Source of the DNA: S139-23 sp047639315
Lineage (GTDB): Bacteria; Planctomycetota; GCA-002687715; DRQF01
DNA: 17,186 nucleotides
Assembly (NCBI GenBank): GCA_047639315.1
Contig: JBLINQ010000111.1
Span: 1 to 17,186 of the forward strand
Reading direction: 5' to 3'
The notes beneath the pieces are model-generated. The model worked only from the letters and a program-made list of their open reading frames with translations. It had not been told where the DNA came from and made no database searches. Positions 1 through 6,470 of the stretch are shown here, piece after piece. Both the position numbers and the translations under genes were made by a program. Each line of letters starts with the position of its first letter. The first letter of the stretch is position 1.

Positions 1-344
1 CGCAGTTCTTGAAACAACCGAACTACCACCTGAGTGATTTTGAGAGCCTTGTGCCTGAGGTCTTTGAGGGTGGTTGGGACGATGAAATTCGCTACGGATT
101 AGAGGTGGAGACCTTCTATGAAGGCTATATCACTCGGCAATTAGGATTCATCAAGAAACTTGAGCAAGCCGAAGGAATGCACATCCCGGTAGATTTTGAT
201 TATGGGGCCGTGAATCAGCTTCGCGGTGAGGCCAAGGAGAAATTTGAGAAGATCAAGCCCGGTACCATTGGGCAGGCGGCCAGGATCTCGGGGATTTCAC
301 AGCCGGATCTCAGCCTCCTTCTCATCGCCTTGTCTAAGAAATGA
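1..344 (+). CDS. mnmG: tRNA uridine-5-carboxymethylaminomethyl modification enzyme MnmG, C-terminal part (5'-truncated by window)
   Basis: The frame is open from base 3 to the TGA at 342-344, giving about 113 residues. The stretch with YEGYI.RQ, then IP.DFDY..V..L, then IKPGTIGQAARISGI and a final LLIALSKK matches the C-terminal helical domain of MnmG (GidA). With MnmE, MnmG installs the carboxymethylaminomethyl group on the wobble uridine of certain tRNAs in the cytoplasm. This C-terminal domain contacts tRNA and MnmE; the FAD-binding domains lie upstream of the window. The leucine codon TTG at 9 could be misread as a start, but the open frame upstream and the homology show it is internal. 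rsmG, a common downstream partner, is absent here; a ferredoxin gene follows instead. Identification rests on motif recognition and is firm. Confidence 0.95.
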   Translation, partial: QFLKQPNYHLSDFESLVPEVFEGGWDDEIRYGLEVETFYEGYITRQLGFIKKLEQAEGMHIPVDFDYGAVNQLRGEAKEKFEKIKPGTIGQAARISGISQPDLSLLLIALSKK

Positions 345-478
345 CGATGAAGCCAGGTGTCCAATCGATTGATCTTGAGAGCGACATTTTGTCCCATACT
401 ATGGATGTGGACGCCCAGATAATGAATATGGGGTCGTCCCCAGGTTCACCCCTGGGAAAATCGCCATTCTTTGCTTAA
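341..478 (+). CDS. Possible 45-residue ORF overlapping the mnmG stop
   Basis: An ATG at 341-343 overlaps the mnmG TGA (342-344) as ATGA and opens a 45-codon frame ending at TAA 476-478. The predicted peptide is methionine-rich, has a Gly/Ser/Pro-rich C-terminal part and matches no family I recognise. ATGA overlaps are often used for translational coupling, which is the only argument for it. Against it, there is no good Shine-Dalgarno motif, the peptide is short, and a possible promoter (375-402) lies within it. It may equally be 5' leader for the ferredoxin gene. Confidence 0.15.
   Translation: MTMKPGVQSIDLESDILSHTMDVDAQIMNMGSSPGSPLGKSPFFA
375..402 (+). promoter_or_regulatory. Possible sigma-70-type promoter for the [2Fe-2S] ferredoxin
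   Basis: TTGAGA (375-380, 5 of 6 to TTGACA) and TACTAT (397-402, 4 of 6 to TATAAT) are separated by 16 bases. The predicted start would leave a leader of roughly 110 bases before the ferredoxin ATG at 522. This is consensus matching only; the gene could also be read through from mnmG. Confidence 0.3.
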
Positions 479-521
479 ATAGGGAGTGAAGAATGAATTG
501 GGAAGCTAAAGGAGCAAGGAA

Positions 522-827
522 ATGGCCAAGGTCACGATTCAGAATCAGGGGCGGACGGTCGAGATCGCCGATAACGCCAATTTGCGCGAAGCTCTCAAAG
601 CGATCAACGTCTCGGTTTACAACGGACCCCGAAAACTCTTCAATTGCCGTGGCAAAGGTCATTGTGGCAGTTGTGAAATACTCGTCATGAGTGGTTCTGA
701 GCATTTGACGCCACGCACGGTAGCAGAGCACAAGATTCTTAAGACCTATGACCTGCACCGTCGATTGGCCTGCCAAGTCGCGATCAATGGCGATGCCGAA
801 ATCGAAATCAACACGCTCGCAATCTAA
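522..827 (+). CDS. [2Fe-2S] ferredoxin (plant/adrenodoxin-type fold)
   Basis: This 101-residue soluble electron carrier has the Cys pattern of fer2-type ferredoxins: C42, C48 and C51 in the loop NCRGKGHCGSCE, and C84 in the C-terminal RLACQV motif. These four ligate one [2Fe-2S] cluster, as expected for the beta-grasp fold. The length is normal for a single-domain ferredoxin. The start is supported by AAAGGAG at 508-514, seven bases before the ATG. It lies downstream of mnmG and convergent to the esterase-like gene, so its redox partner cannot be inferred from neighbours. It could serve a monooxygenase, a reductase or Fe-S assembly. Family assignment is firm; partner and pathway are unknown. 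Confidence 0.92.
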   Translation: MAKVTIQNQGRTVEIADNANLREALKAINVSVYNGPRKLFNCRGKGHCGSCEILVMSGSEHLTPRTVAEHKILKTYDLHRRLACQVAINGDAEIEINTLAI

Positions 828-848
828 GTCTCAGTCATTGCTCCACTA

Positions 849-879
849 GGTAATCCCCGCCAGGTCGGCGGGGGCTACC
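849..879. terminator. GC-rich hairpin between convergent genes
   Basis: CCCCGCC (855-861) pairs perfectly with GGCGGGG (867-873) around a five-base loop. Outer arms GGTA (849-852) and TACC (876-879) add four pairs beyond a small internal loop. It sits in the 75-base gap between the converging ferredoxin and esterase-like genes, where a bidirectional terminator is expected. Neither strand has a U-tract, so it is not a classical intrinsic terminator; it may act as a 3' end stabiliser or by another route. Confidence 0.5.
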
Positions 880-902
880 GATGATTCTCTCTTGCCAACG
901 AC

Positions 903-2426
903 CTACTTCTTCCATTGCTTCATGATGTCAGCTTGAATCTTCAGGTGGATTTCACGGTTATTCATGGCTTTGTGATCCAACTTTGGAATCACCGTGATGT
1001 TAGCCTTGGCGTTCTTTTCATCTAGGAATGCCTTGAGACGTGTCACGGGGCGATGAAGGTAGAAGTCATCTTGGTCGCCAACAATGATATTGATCTTAGA
1101 CTGGATCTTGCTTCCCAGCGTCGCCCAGTTGGTGCGCAACGTGTTGGCGAAATCTCGTTTGCGAAAACGAGCTGCGGCCTTCGGGTTGATCTTACCTGTC
1201 CTTGCGTCGATGAGAGGCTTTGGACGAAGGTCAGCACCCCGTTCTCCGAAACTGGCATCGTAGGATTGCAGCAGGTTGCCACTTTTCACCACGTTCTCAA
1301 ACCGGACTTGTTGTTTCATGGTGACGATGGCTTTGCCAGCGTGCCGGACCAGTGGTCGCTCAAGATCGCCAACCTTGAAAGCATTGGCCAGTGGCTCAGC
1401 GTAGAGATCGAGTCCGTAGAAGTCATGAAAATCGACTGGGTCCGGTGCCAAAGCCCAGGCGCCAGCATAGAAATCAGGACGATTCGCCAAGAGGTTGAGT
1501 GCGGCCAACCCTCCGGCCCCTTTGCCCACGAGGAAGCGTGATTCTTGTCCATCAGCGATCGGGAATCTCTCCTTCAGCACTGGTAGAATTTCCTCATAGA
1601 GGGCTTTGCGAAACGACCCGTTGTTTTGCGAATCAGTCCAGCCGTGGTATCCGTTCCTGCAAGTGGTATTGAGCAAGATGAAGATGAACTCCTTGCCGAA
1701 TTCACCAATCTTGCCAGCAAGAGGCGTGTAGAGCCCGCGCTCCTGGTAGTACTTCAGTGTATTCCTGGTGTTTTCGCCAATGTCAGGCAACCAAATCTGG
1801 ATTGGATAGACTTTGTCCGGGTATGCCAAGACGTTGATCGGCATCACCACTGTTACTTCAACAAAGAACCGACTACCCAATTGCCGACCTACGATGCGAG
1901 ATTCAATGTGTTCGTAGTGAACCCGATATCGCGGGTCTCTCTTCGGCTGAATGACTTCCTTCTCGATTGTGATTTCTATGTTGCCACCGGTCTTGGGGTT
2001 AATTTGCATGCGCCGTGAGGAACTAATCCCGTTGCCATGAGCAAAGCCCGGTTCAGATCTGGTTTGATTGACATCGAGGAGAGCCTGAACGTTGTAGCGA
2101 CCCGGTTTGACCAGGGCGAGGGGGCCTGGATAACCCAAACTCTCCCAATTGAAGATCACGGCTTCGTCCGTCTTCAAATCAGTGATGGTGCGCCGAAAGA
2201 TGAAGCCATCGAAAGAGCCGCGAGCCATATGAGTGCGCGGTTCACCATTCAGGTCTTTCGAAACCAGCAAATAAATCGTGCCGGTTTTTGCTTTTCGCGC
2301 GTAGTCCCGCGTGAATGACACATGGAATTGAAGGCCATCGTCCTGAGCTTTGGCGTCGGCCGCAAAGGCCGCCAGCCACAAAGTCAGGAACGAGATTGAG
2401 AGACATTTCACAAATGGTCGATTCAC
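903..2426 (-). CDS. Exported alpha/beta-hydrolase (esterase-like) protein lacking the nucleophile serine
   Basis: From a GTG at 2426 (GAGGAA six bases upstream) the product is 507 residues. It starts with a Sec-type signal peptide: MNRPFVK, a hydrophobic core, and a probable cut after ADAKA near residue 27. The frame stays open to 2567, but the signal peptide and ribosome site favour 2426. Residues of about 28-165 look like an accessory beta domain. The C-terminal half follows the putative-esterase (Esterase D/Fes-like) fold, with DSQNNG, then the nucleophile elbow, then ALAPDPVDF. A probable acid lies in GDQDDFY (451-454) and a probable catalytic His in LDHKAM (H485). The elbow, normally GHSxGG, reads GKGAGG (301-306), so the serine position is Gly303 (codon GGG). 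The protein is therefore probably not a serine esterase; a binding or structural role is inference. Confidence 0.85.
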   Translation of the reverse strand: MNRPFVKCLSISFLTLWLAAFAADAKAQDDGLQFHVSFTRDYARKAKTGTIYLLVSKDLNGEPRTHMARGSFDGFIFRRTITDLKTDEAVIFNWESLGYPGPLALVKPGRYNVQALLDVNQTRSEPGFAHGNGISSSRRMQINPKTGGNIEITIEKEVIQPKRDPRYRVHYEHIESRIVGRQLGSRFFVEVTVVMPINVLAYPDKVYPIQIWLPDIGENTRNTLKYYQERGLYTPLAGKIGEFGKEFIFILLNTTCRNGYHGWTDSQNNGSFRKALYEEILPVLKERFPIADGQESRFLVGKGAGGLAALNLLANRPDFYAGAWALAPDPVDFHDFYGLDLYAEPLANAFKVGDLERPLVRHAGKAIVTMKQQVRFENVVKSGNLLQSYDASFGERGADLRPKPLIDARTGKINPKAAARFRKRDFANTLRTNWATLGSKIQSKINIIVGDQDDFYLHRPVTRLKAFLDEKNAKANITVIPKLDHKAMNNREIHLKIQADIMKQWKK

Positions 2427-2787
2427 ACCAAATTCCTCGTGCAACAGAATACCCTCGATGTCGGCTCCAAACATAACGCGAACTCTCCAAACAAGCGTAG
2501 TATCTAAGCCGATTTGTTTCGTTTTGATGACTGAAGTGTCGGGAGCGACAGCGTACTTTTCTATCAATTCAGACGCTGCTGGTGCCTTCTTCTTGCGGCC
2601 AACTTCAGATCATTCACGTTTTTGATCTTGAGAATCGTTCTCAACCGCATGCCATGCCGATACTTAAAACAATTTGTCTCTTCCCAATTCAACATTCGGA
2701 CCGTAACTTCATGCCATAGCAGAGGTGAGCAGGCACAAGAGGCTTGTTCACAACACCTTGGAATGAGTTGGAAGAAAGGACTTTTTC
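2427..2787. other. Intergenic region between divergent esterase-like gene and fdxA
   Basis: This 361-base gap separates two divergent starts. Bases 2427-2567 remain open in the frame of the esterase-like gene but look non-coding: there is no signal or domain and a better start lies downstream. The notable element is the palindrome at 2628-2644, listed separately. No convincing -10/-35 pair for fdxA is visible. The small ORFs in it have no ribosome sites or recognisable products. Confidence 0.5.
2628..2644. promoter_or_regulatory. Palindromic operator candidate, Fur-box-like
   Basis: The sequence TTGAGAATCGTTCTCAA has perfect 7-bp arms around a 3-bp centre. Read as 7-1-7 it is TGAGAAT-C-GTTCTCA, one base away from the Fur-type pattern TGAGAATnATTCTCA. 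It lies 143 bases before the fdxA start and about 200 before the esterase-like start, so it could control either gene or both. Iron control of a ferredoxin is plausible. The palindrome is seen; the regulator is inferred. Confidence 0.45.
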
Positions 2788-3114
2788 ATGGCATACGTTG
2801 TTGGTGAGCCTTGTATCAATTGTAAGTACGGCGACTGTGTAACGGACTGTCCGGTAGATTGCTTCTACCAAGGACCAGATAGCCTCTACATCAATCCGGA
2901 TGAGTGCATTGACTGTGGTCAGTGCCTGCCTCTTTGCCCGGTTGAGGCAATTTTCGTGGATGACGATGGCCCGCCGAACCCAGAAGCATACGTGAATAAA
3001 ACCGCTGACGAGTACACAGAGATAAACGCTGCGTTCGATTTCTCCGATGACAATCGCGTCACGGAAAAAGACGCTGTCGAGCATGGATCTGATTGGGACG
3101 AGTCAAAAGCGTAA
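2788..3114 (+). CDS. fdxA: Seven-iron ferredoxin FdxA ([3Fe-4S][4Fe-4S])
   Basis: This 108-residue cytoplasmic electron carrier closely matches Azotobacter ferredoxin I, with the hallmark stretches YGDCVTDCPVDCFY.GP and INPDECIDCG.C.P.CPVEAIF. By alignment C9, C17 and C50 bind the 3Fe-4S cluster, and C21, C40, C43 and C46 bind the 4Fe-4S cluster. C12 and C25 match the two non-ligand Cys of the family. The acidic C-terminal extension ending near DWDESKA is typical. AAAGGA (2775-2780) lies seven bases before the ATG. It is a single-gene unit with its own terminator and a possible Fur-type site upstream. The specific redox partner is unknown. Confidence 0.95.
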   Translation: MAYVVGEPCINCKYGDCVTDCPVDCFYQGPDSLYINPDECIDCGQCLPLCPVEAIFVDDDGPPNPEAYVNKTADEYTEINAAFDFSDDNRVTEKDAVEHGSDWDESKA

Positions 3115-3142
3115 TCATCTTTCATGATGATTTATATTTAAG

Positions 3143-3177
3143 ACAAGAGCACCGTATATGCGGTGCTCTTGTTTTTT
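3143..3177 (+). terminator. Rho-independent terminator of fdxA
   Basis: A perfect 12-bp stem (ACAAGAGCACCG at 3143-3154, CGGTGCTCTTGT at 3161-3172) closes a six-base loop and runs into T at 3172-3177. It starts 29 bases after the fdxA stop. The opposite strand, where the Nudix gene ends at 3179, has only a weak T-run beyond the stem, so termination in that direction is less certain. Confidence 0.9.
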
Positions 3178-3178
3178 G

Positions 3179-3625
3179 TCACTTCTTCTGCCCGAAGTAC
3201 CTCATGGCGTCAGCGACAATTTGTTCATGATCAAAGGCAAACTTGGGCAATTGATCAACTTCAAAGAATTTCGCCTCACTCGCGTCGTCTGCGGCATGAA
3301 GCATCTTGTGAGCCGCCTGAGCGTTGGTCTCGCCGACAAATACGACACTAATGGTGTGACCTCGCGGGTCGCGGTCAGGTTTGCCGTAGGCTCCCAATTG
3401 GGTCAGTTCCCGTGCCTCGATTGAGGTTTCTTCAAGCAACTCACGCCGAGCCGCGTCCTCCAATTCTTCGTCTTGATCAACGAATCCACCGGGGAGCGCC
3501 CAAAGCCCTTGGAAGGGTGGTTTTTTTCGTTTGATCAGAAGCAGTTGAGGGGTCGAATTCTCCACGACAAAAAGTGCGACGTCGACGGTCACCGCAGGGC
3601 GAGGATAATCATAAGTGTGTGTCAT
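3179..3625 (-). CDS. Nudix hydrolase (ADP-ribose pyrophosphatase-like)
   Basis: The 148-residue product begins MTHTYDYPRPAVTVDVALF and carries a Nudix box at about residues 47-69: G47, E53, R61-E62, E65-E66. The box glycine near its end is Ser68, a tolerated variation. These acidic residues bind Mg2+ for hydrolysis of nucleoside diphosphate-X substrates. The N-terminal YPRPAVTVD and LLLIKRKKPPFQGLWALPGGF resemble the COG1051 ADP-ribose/NAD-type pyrophosphatases, but the substrate is not fixed by sequence. ATG 3625 overlaps the rhomboid TGA (ATGA), implying translational coupling. A TTG four codons upstream is in frame but less likely. Confidence 0.9.
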   Translation of the reverse strand: MTHTYDYPRPAVTVDVALFVVENSTPQLLLIKRKKPPFQGLWALPGGFVDQDEELEDAARRELLEETSIEARELTQLGAYGKPDRDPRGHTISVVFVGETNAQAAHKMLHAADDASEAKFFEVDQLPKFAFDHEQIVADAMRYFGQKK

Positions 3626-4467
3626 TTCCGATTCCAAACTGCCGATTGGCGTGTCACCTGAAGGCGCTCTCGTCGTTCGCGGTGCTCGGTGGATTCCATC
3701 ATCTTAATGAGAGCCAAGCCGCCAAGGAACCCTCCTATGTGTGCCCACCAAGCAACGCCACCGCCCGACTGGAGGACGCCACTGATTTGCATGCCCAACC
3801 AAATCACCAAGAACACGGCGGCTGGAAGGTAGACCGTTGTCCAGATAAAGGGAAGTGGGATGAGCGACAGAATGCGCGCACGCGGATACAAGAGAAGGTA
3901 GCCGCCTAAGATGCCGCTGACCGCTCCTGATGCGCCTAATGTGGGAATCATGCTATCGGGATCACTAAAAATGTGACCTAAAGATGCGATCAAGCCGGTG
4001 ACCAGATAAAAGACAACGAAACGGAAGCGACCGATCGCTTCTTCGATGTTGTTGCTGAAGACGTAGAGGAAGAGCATGTTGCCCAGAAGGTGCATCACAG
4101 AACCGTGCATGAACATGCTGGTAATCAGGGTCGCCCACCATGGGATCGACTGCACGACAACATCGCTTGCTCCCAATTCTTCTTTCGCCCGGGATTGGTC
4201 ACTCACCTTTAAGACCTGAACTCTGAGCGGCCCATGGGCGAATTGTTCTAATTCAGAAGAGTCAAAGGTCACGAATCCCGCGACCCCCTTGTCCGCACCA
4301 TGGGTGACGTTGTATGGAATTGTGGAATAGCGAAAGTTTGTTTTCGCCACTCCCAATTCACTTCCGCCCGTTTGCACCAAAAAATAGACTACGACATTCA
4401 GTGCAATCACAGCATAGGTGAGCCAGGGCGTGATAAGAGTCGGGTTTTCGTCCTTGAGAGGGATCAA
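3622..4467 (-). CDS. Rhomboid family intramembrane serine protease
   Basis: This 281-residue integral membrane protein contains the rhomboid catalytic dyad: Ser180 in LGASGA and His243 in WAHIGG. The conserved HLLGN segment (H126, N130) lies on an earlier helix. Several hydrophobic segments are visible (about 14-31, 113-138, 149-165, 177-195, 206-229, 238-254). A polar insert of about 75 residues separates the first helix from the catalytic core, and a basic tail follows the last helix. The N-terminal MIPLKDENPT is typical. The start codon is TTG, supported by GAGGAG six bases upstream. It is first in a two-gene unit with the Nudix gene. Substrate unknown. Confidence 0.92.
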   Translation of the reverse strand: MIPLKDENPTLITPWLTYAVIALNVVVYFLVQTGGSELGVAKTNFRYSTIPYNVTHGADKGVAGFVTFDSSELEQFAHGPLRVQVLKVSDQSRAKEELGASDVVVQSIPWWATLITSMFMHGSVMHLLGNMLFLYVFSNNIEEAIGRFRFVVFYLVTGLIASLGHIFSDPDSMIPTLGASGAVSGILGGYLLLYPRARILSLIPLPFIWTTVYLPAAVFLVIWLGMQISGVLQSGGGVAWWAHIGGFLGGLALIKMMESTEHRERRERLQVTRQSAVWNRK

Positions 4468-4667
4468 TGAATGCTCCTCGTTCGACCGATGGCCGCCTTT
4501 GACGGCCTTTCTTGGCTGCTTTCGGTCAGAATAACTCCAAATCTCGAGAATTCCTCGAATGTGGCCAAAATACGGTTGATTCGGTGTTTCGCACCTCAGG
4601 GCTCGAAGAGTAAGCCCCGCGTGGTTAAAATTAGTCTCAAGCTGATTTTCAATGGGATGAACTGACG

Positions 4668-6230
4668 ATGCAGAAACTCAAAAATTACGTGTGCGGCTCT
4701 TGGACCGAAGGTGAGGGAATCCAAAGCACCTTGGTGAACCCGTCGACCAATGAGGAGCTGGCCCATGTCAGTACTCAGGGGATTGATTTTGGGGCGGCCC
4801 TTAATTTTGCCCGGGACAAAGGTGGTCCCGCCTTGCGTGCCATGACATTCGCGGCCCGTGGCGCTCTACTGAAGGCCATGGCTGGAGCGATTCATGAACA
4901 CCGTGAAGAGTTGATTGCCATTGGTGTCAAGAATGCCGGCAACACTCGAGGCGATGCAAAGTTCGACATCGATGGTTCCATTGGTACTTTGGCGCGATAC
5001 GCCAGTATCGGCAAACATCTCGGCGACACGACGCACTGGTTGGATGGTGACGCACAAGACATGGGCCAGAGTTCGCGTATGCAAGGACGTCACGTCTTTG
5101 TGCCGCGCAAAGGTGTTGCAGTTCTCATCAACGCCTACAACTTTCCAGCATGGGGCATGCTGGAAAAGGCGGCGTGTGCCTTGCTTGCTGGCGTTCCAGT
5201 TCTTTCGAAGCCAGCAACGCTGACGTGCATGATGGCCGAGCGCATTGTCGAGATCATCATCGATGCTGAAATCATGCCAGAAGGTTCGTTCAGTTTGATC
5301 TCCGGGTCAGCGGGTGACCTACTCGATCATCTTGAATTCCAAGATTGCTTGGCTTTCACAGGATCCGCAACTACCGGCGCAATGATGCGTTCGCATAAGA
5401 ATATCCTCGCGAAAGGCGTGAGGATCGGTGTCGAGGCCGATAGCCTAAACTGCGCCATCTTGGGGGCGGACGTTGACAGTGACTCCGATACCTACGATCT
5501 TTTTGTGCGCGACGTTGTGACTGACATCACACAAAAAGCCGGACAGAAATGCACCGCCATTCGTCGGGTTCTTGTTCCTGAATCGATGATCGAAGAACTG
5601 AAGCCGCGTATCGTCACTGAATTGTCACGCATCAAGATGGGGACACCAGAGACCGAAGGTGTCCGCATGGGACCATTGTCGGGCCCAAATCAATTGAAGG
5701 ATGCGCGCGGCAAACTGGAGATTTTGATGACCAGCGCTGAGCGCGTCATCGGTGATCCAGATGACTTTACTGCGTTGGGTGACCCGGAGAAGCAGGGGGC
5801 ATTCATGCCACCCATCGTTCTCCAAGCACCAAGTGCGGACGGGGCACCCGAAGTTCACAAGATTGAGGTATTCGGCCCGGTTACGACGCTCATTCCTTAT
5901 GACGGCAGTGCCGAAGACGCGGCCCGTATCGTTGCCATGGGGGAAGGTGGATTAGTGGCTTCGTTCTACAGCGATGATCGCAAATTTGCCGCGACCCTGA
6001 TCCAGGAAATGGGGCCATACCAAGGGCGCTTGGTTTGGGGCTCGAAGCGTTCAGCTGGAGCTGCTCCCAGCCCTGGAACCGTTTTCCCGGATTTCATTCA
6101 TGGTGGACCTGGCCGCGCGGGAGATGGGGAAGAGTTGGGTGGCATGAGAGGCGTATCCTTCTATTGCCAACGACTTGCAGTTCAGGGATATGGCCCTTTG
6201 ATTGACCGCCTATTCGATGTGAAGTCGTAG
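4668..6230 (+). CDS. PaaZ/BoxD-type CoA-semialdehyde dehydrogenase (aldehyde dehydrogenase)
   Basis: The 520-residue protein aligns from end to end with the aldehyde dehydrogenase domain of PaaZ and with BoxD. Telling stretches are ALRAMTFAAR, NAYNFPAWGMLEK, EADSLN, KAGQKCTAIRR and HGGPGRAGDGEELGG. The catalytic residues are visible: N158, K181, E256 as general base and C295 as nucleophile. Family members oxidise CoA-bound ring-cleavage semialdehydes (3,4-dehydroadipyl-CoA semialdehyde in the box pathway; the oxepin-CoA product in phenylacetate breakdown) with NAD(P)+. The C-terminal MaoC-like hydratase domain of PaaZ is absent, so length matches BoxD better. The ribosome site is weak (GGGA at 4654-4657). 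No other aromatic-degradation gene lies in the window, so the true substrate is uncertain. Confidence 0.88.
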   Translation: MQKLKNYVCGSWTEGEGIQSTLVNPSTNEELAHVSTQGIDFGAALNFARDKGGPALRAMTFAARGALLKAMAGAIHEHREELIAIGVKNAGNTRGDAKFDIDGSIGTLARYASIGKHLGDTTHWLDGDAQDMGQSSRMQGRHVFVPRKGVAVLINAYNFPAWGMLEKAACALLAGVPVLSKPATLTCMMAERIVEIIIDAEIMPEGSFSLISGSAGDLLDHLEFQDCLAFTGSATTGAMMRSHKNILAKGVRIGVEADSLNCAILGADVDSDSDTYDLFVRDVVTDITQKAGQKCTAIRRVLVPESMIEELKPRIVTELSRIKMGTPETEGVRMGPLSGPNQLKDARGKLEILMTSAERVIGDPDDFTALGDPEKQGAFMPPIVLQAPSADGAPEVHKIEVFGPVTTLIPYDGSAEDAARIVAMGEGGLVASFYSDDRKFAATLIQEMGPYQGRLVWGSKRSAGAAPSPGTVFPDFIHGGPGRAGDGEELGGMRGVSFYCQRLAVQGYGPLIDRLFDVKS

Positions 6231-6259
6231 GACGGTAGCCAAATCCTGATCGTTAAATA

Positions 6260-6295
6260 AAAAAGGCAGAGACTCAATTGAGTCTCTGCCTTTTT
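6260..6295. terminator. Bidirectional palindromic terminator
   Basis: These 36 bases are a perfect palindrome: A-run, GGCAGAGACTCAATTGAGTCTCTGCC, T-run. Each strand therefore reads as a GC-containing stem followed by Ts. It lies 29 bases after the dehydrogenase stop and just beyond the tRNA-Sec 3' end on the other strand, and would end both transcripts. Confidence 0.9.
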
Positions 6296-6300
6296 GAATA

Positions 6301-6398
6301 TGGCGGGAACGCATGGGAATCGAACCCACCAAACGAGTTATTTGCCCGTTTCACCGGATTTGAAATCCGGACCCGGCACCAGCACGAGAACCGCTCCC
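6301..6398 (-). tRNA. selC: tRNA-Sec (anticodon TCA)
   Basis: This 98-base gene has every mark of bacterial tRNA-Sec. The anticodon TCA (6363-6361) sits in the loop TTTCAAA closed by CCGGA/TCCGG. There is a long variable arm with a 7-bp stem (AAACGGG/CTCGTTT), a T-arm with TTCGATT, an eight-base acceptor strand, discriminator G and an encoded CCA (6303-6301). The D-stem forms six pairs around a TGGT loop if T6384 is bulged (CTCG-T-GC/GCCGGG). The innermost acceptor position is G facing G unless the pairing slips. It inserts Sec at UGA after serylation and conversion by SelA using SelD's selenophosphate. It is last in the selA-selD-selC operon, 72 bases after selD, and ends at a terminator. 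Confidence 0.95.
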
Positions 6399-6470
6399 TC
6401 AGTCGCAATGGGTTTACCGGAATCTCGTCAGATGATCAAGAACCGTGTTTAGCAAACCCATGTTTTCGTC

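Noticed and set aside
439..457. CCCAGG/CCTGGG hairpin before the ferredoxin as a terminator
   Set aside because: It is followed by A's rather than T's on the plus strand and is short; there is no sign of termination.
1053..2318. Several plus-strand frames of 93-162 residues
   Set aside because: They are shadows of the esterase-like gene on the opposite strand; their sequences show no domain features.
3390..4360. Repeated TCCCAATT words in the Nudix and rhomboid genes
   Set aside because: On the coding strand they are the same codons for Gln/Glu-Leu-Gly, so they reflect codon choice rather than a repeat family.
4471..4665. A 64-residue plus-strand frame in the rhomboid/dehydrogenase gap
   Set aside because: No ribosome site or recognisable motif; it fills a divergent promoter region and looks like chance.
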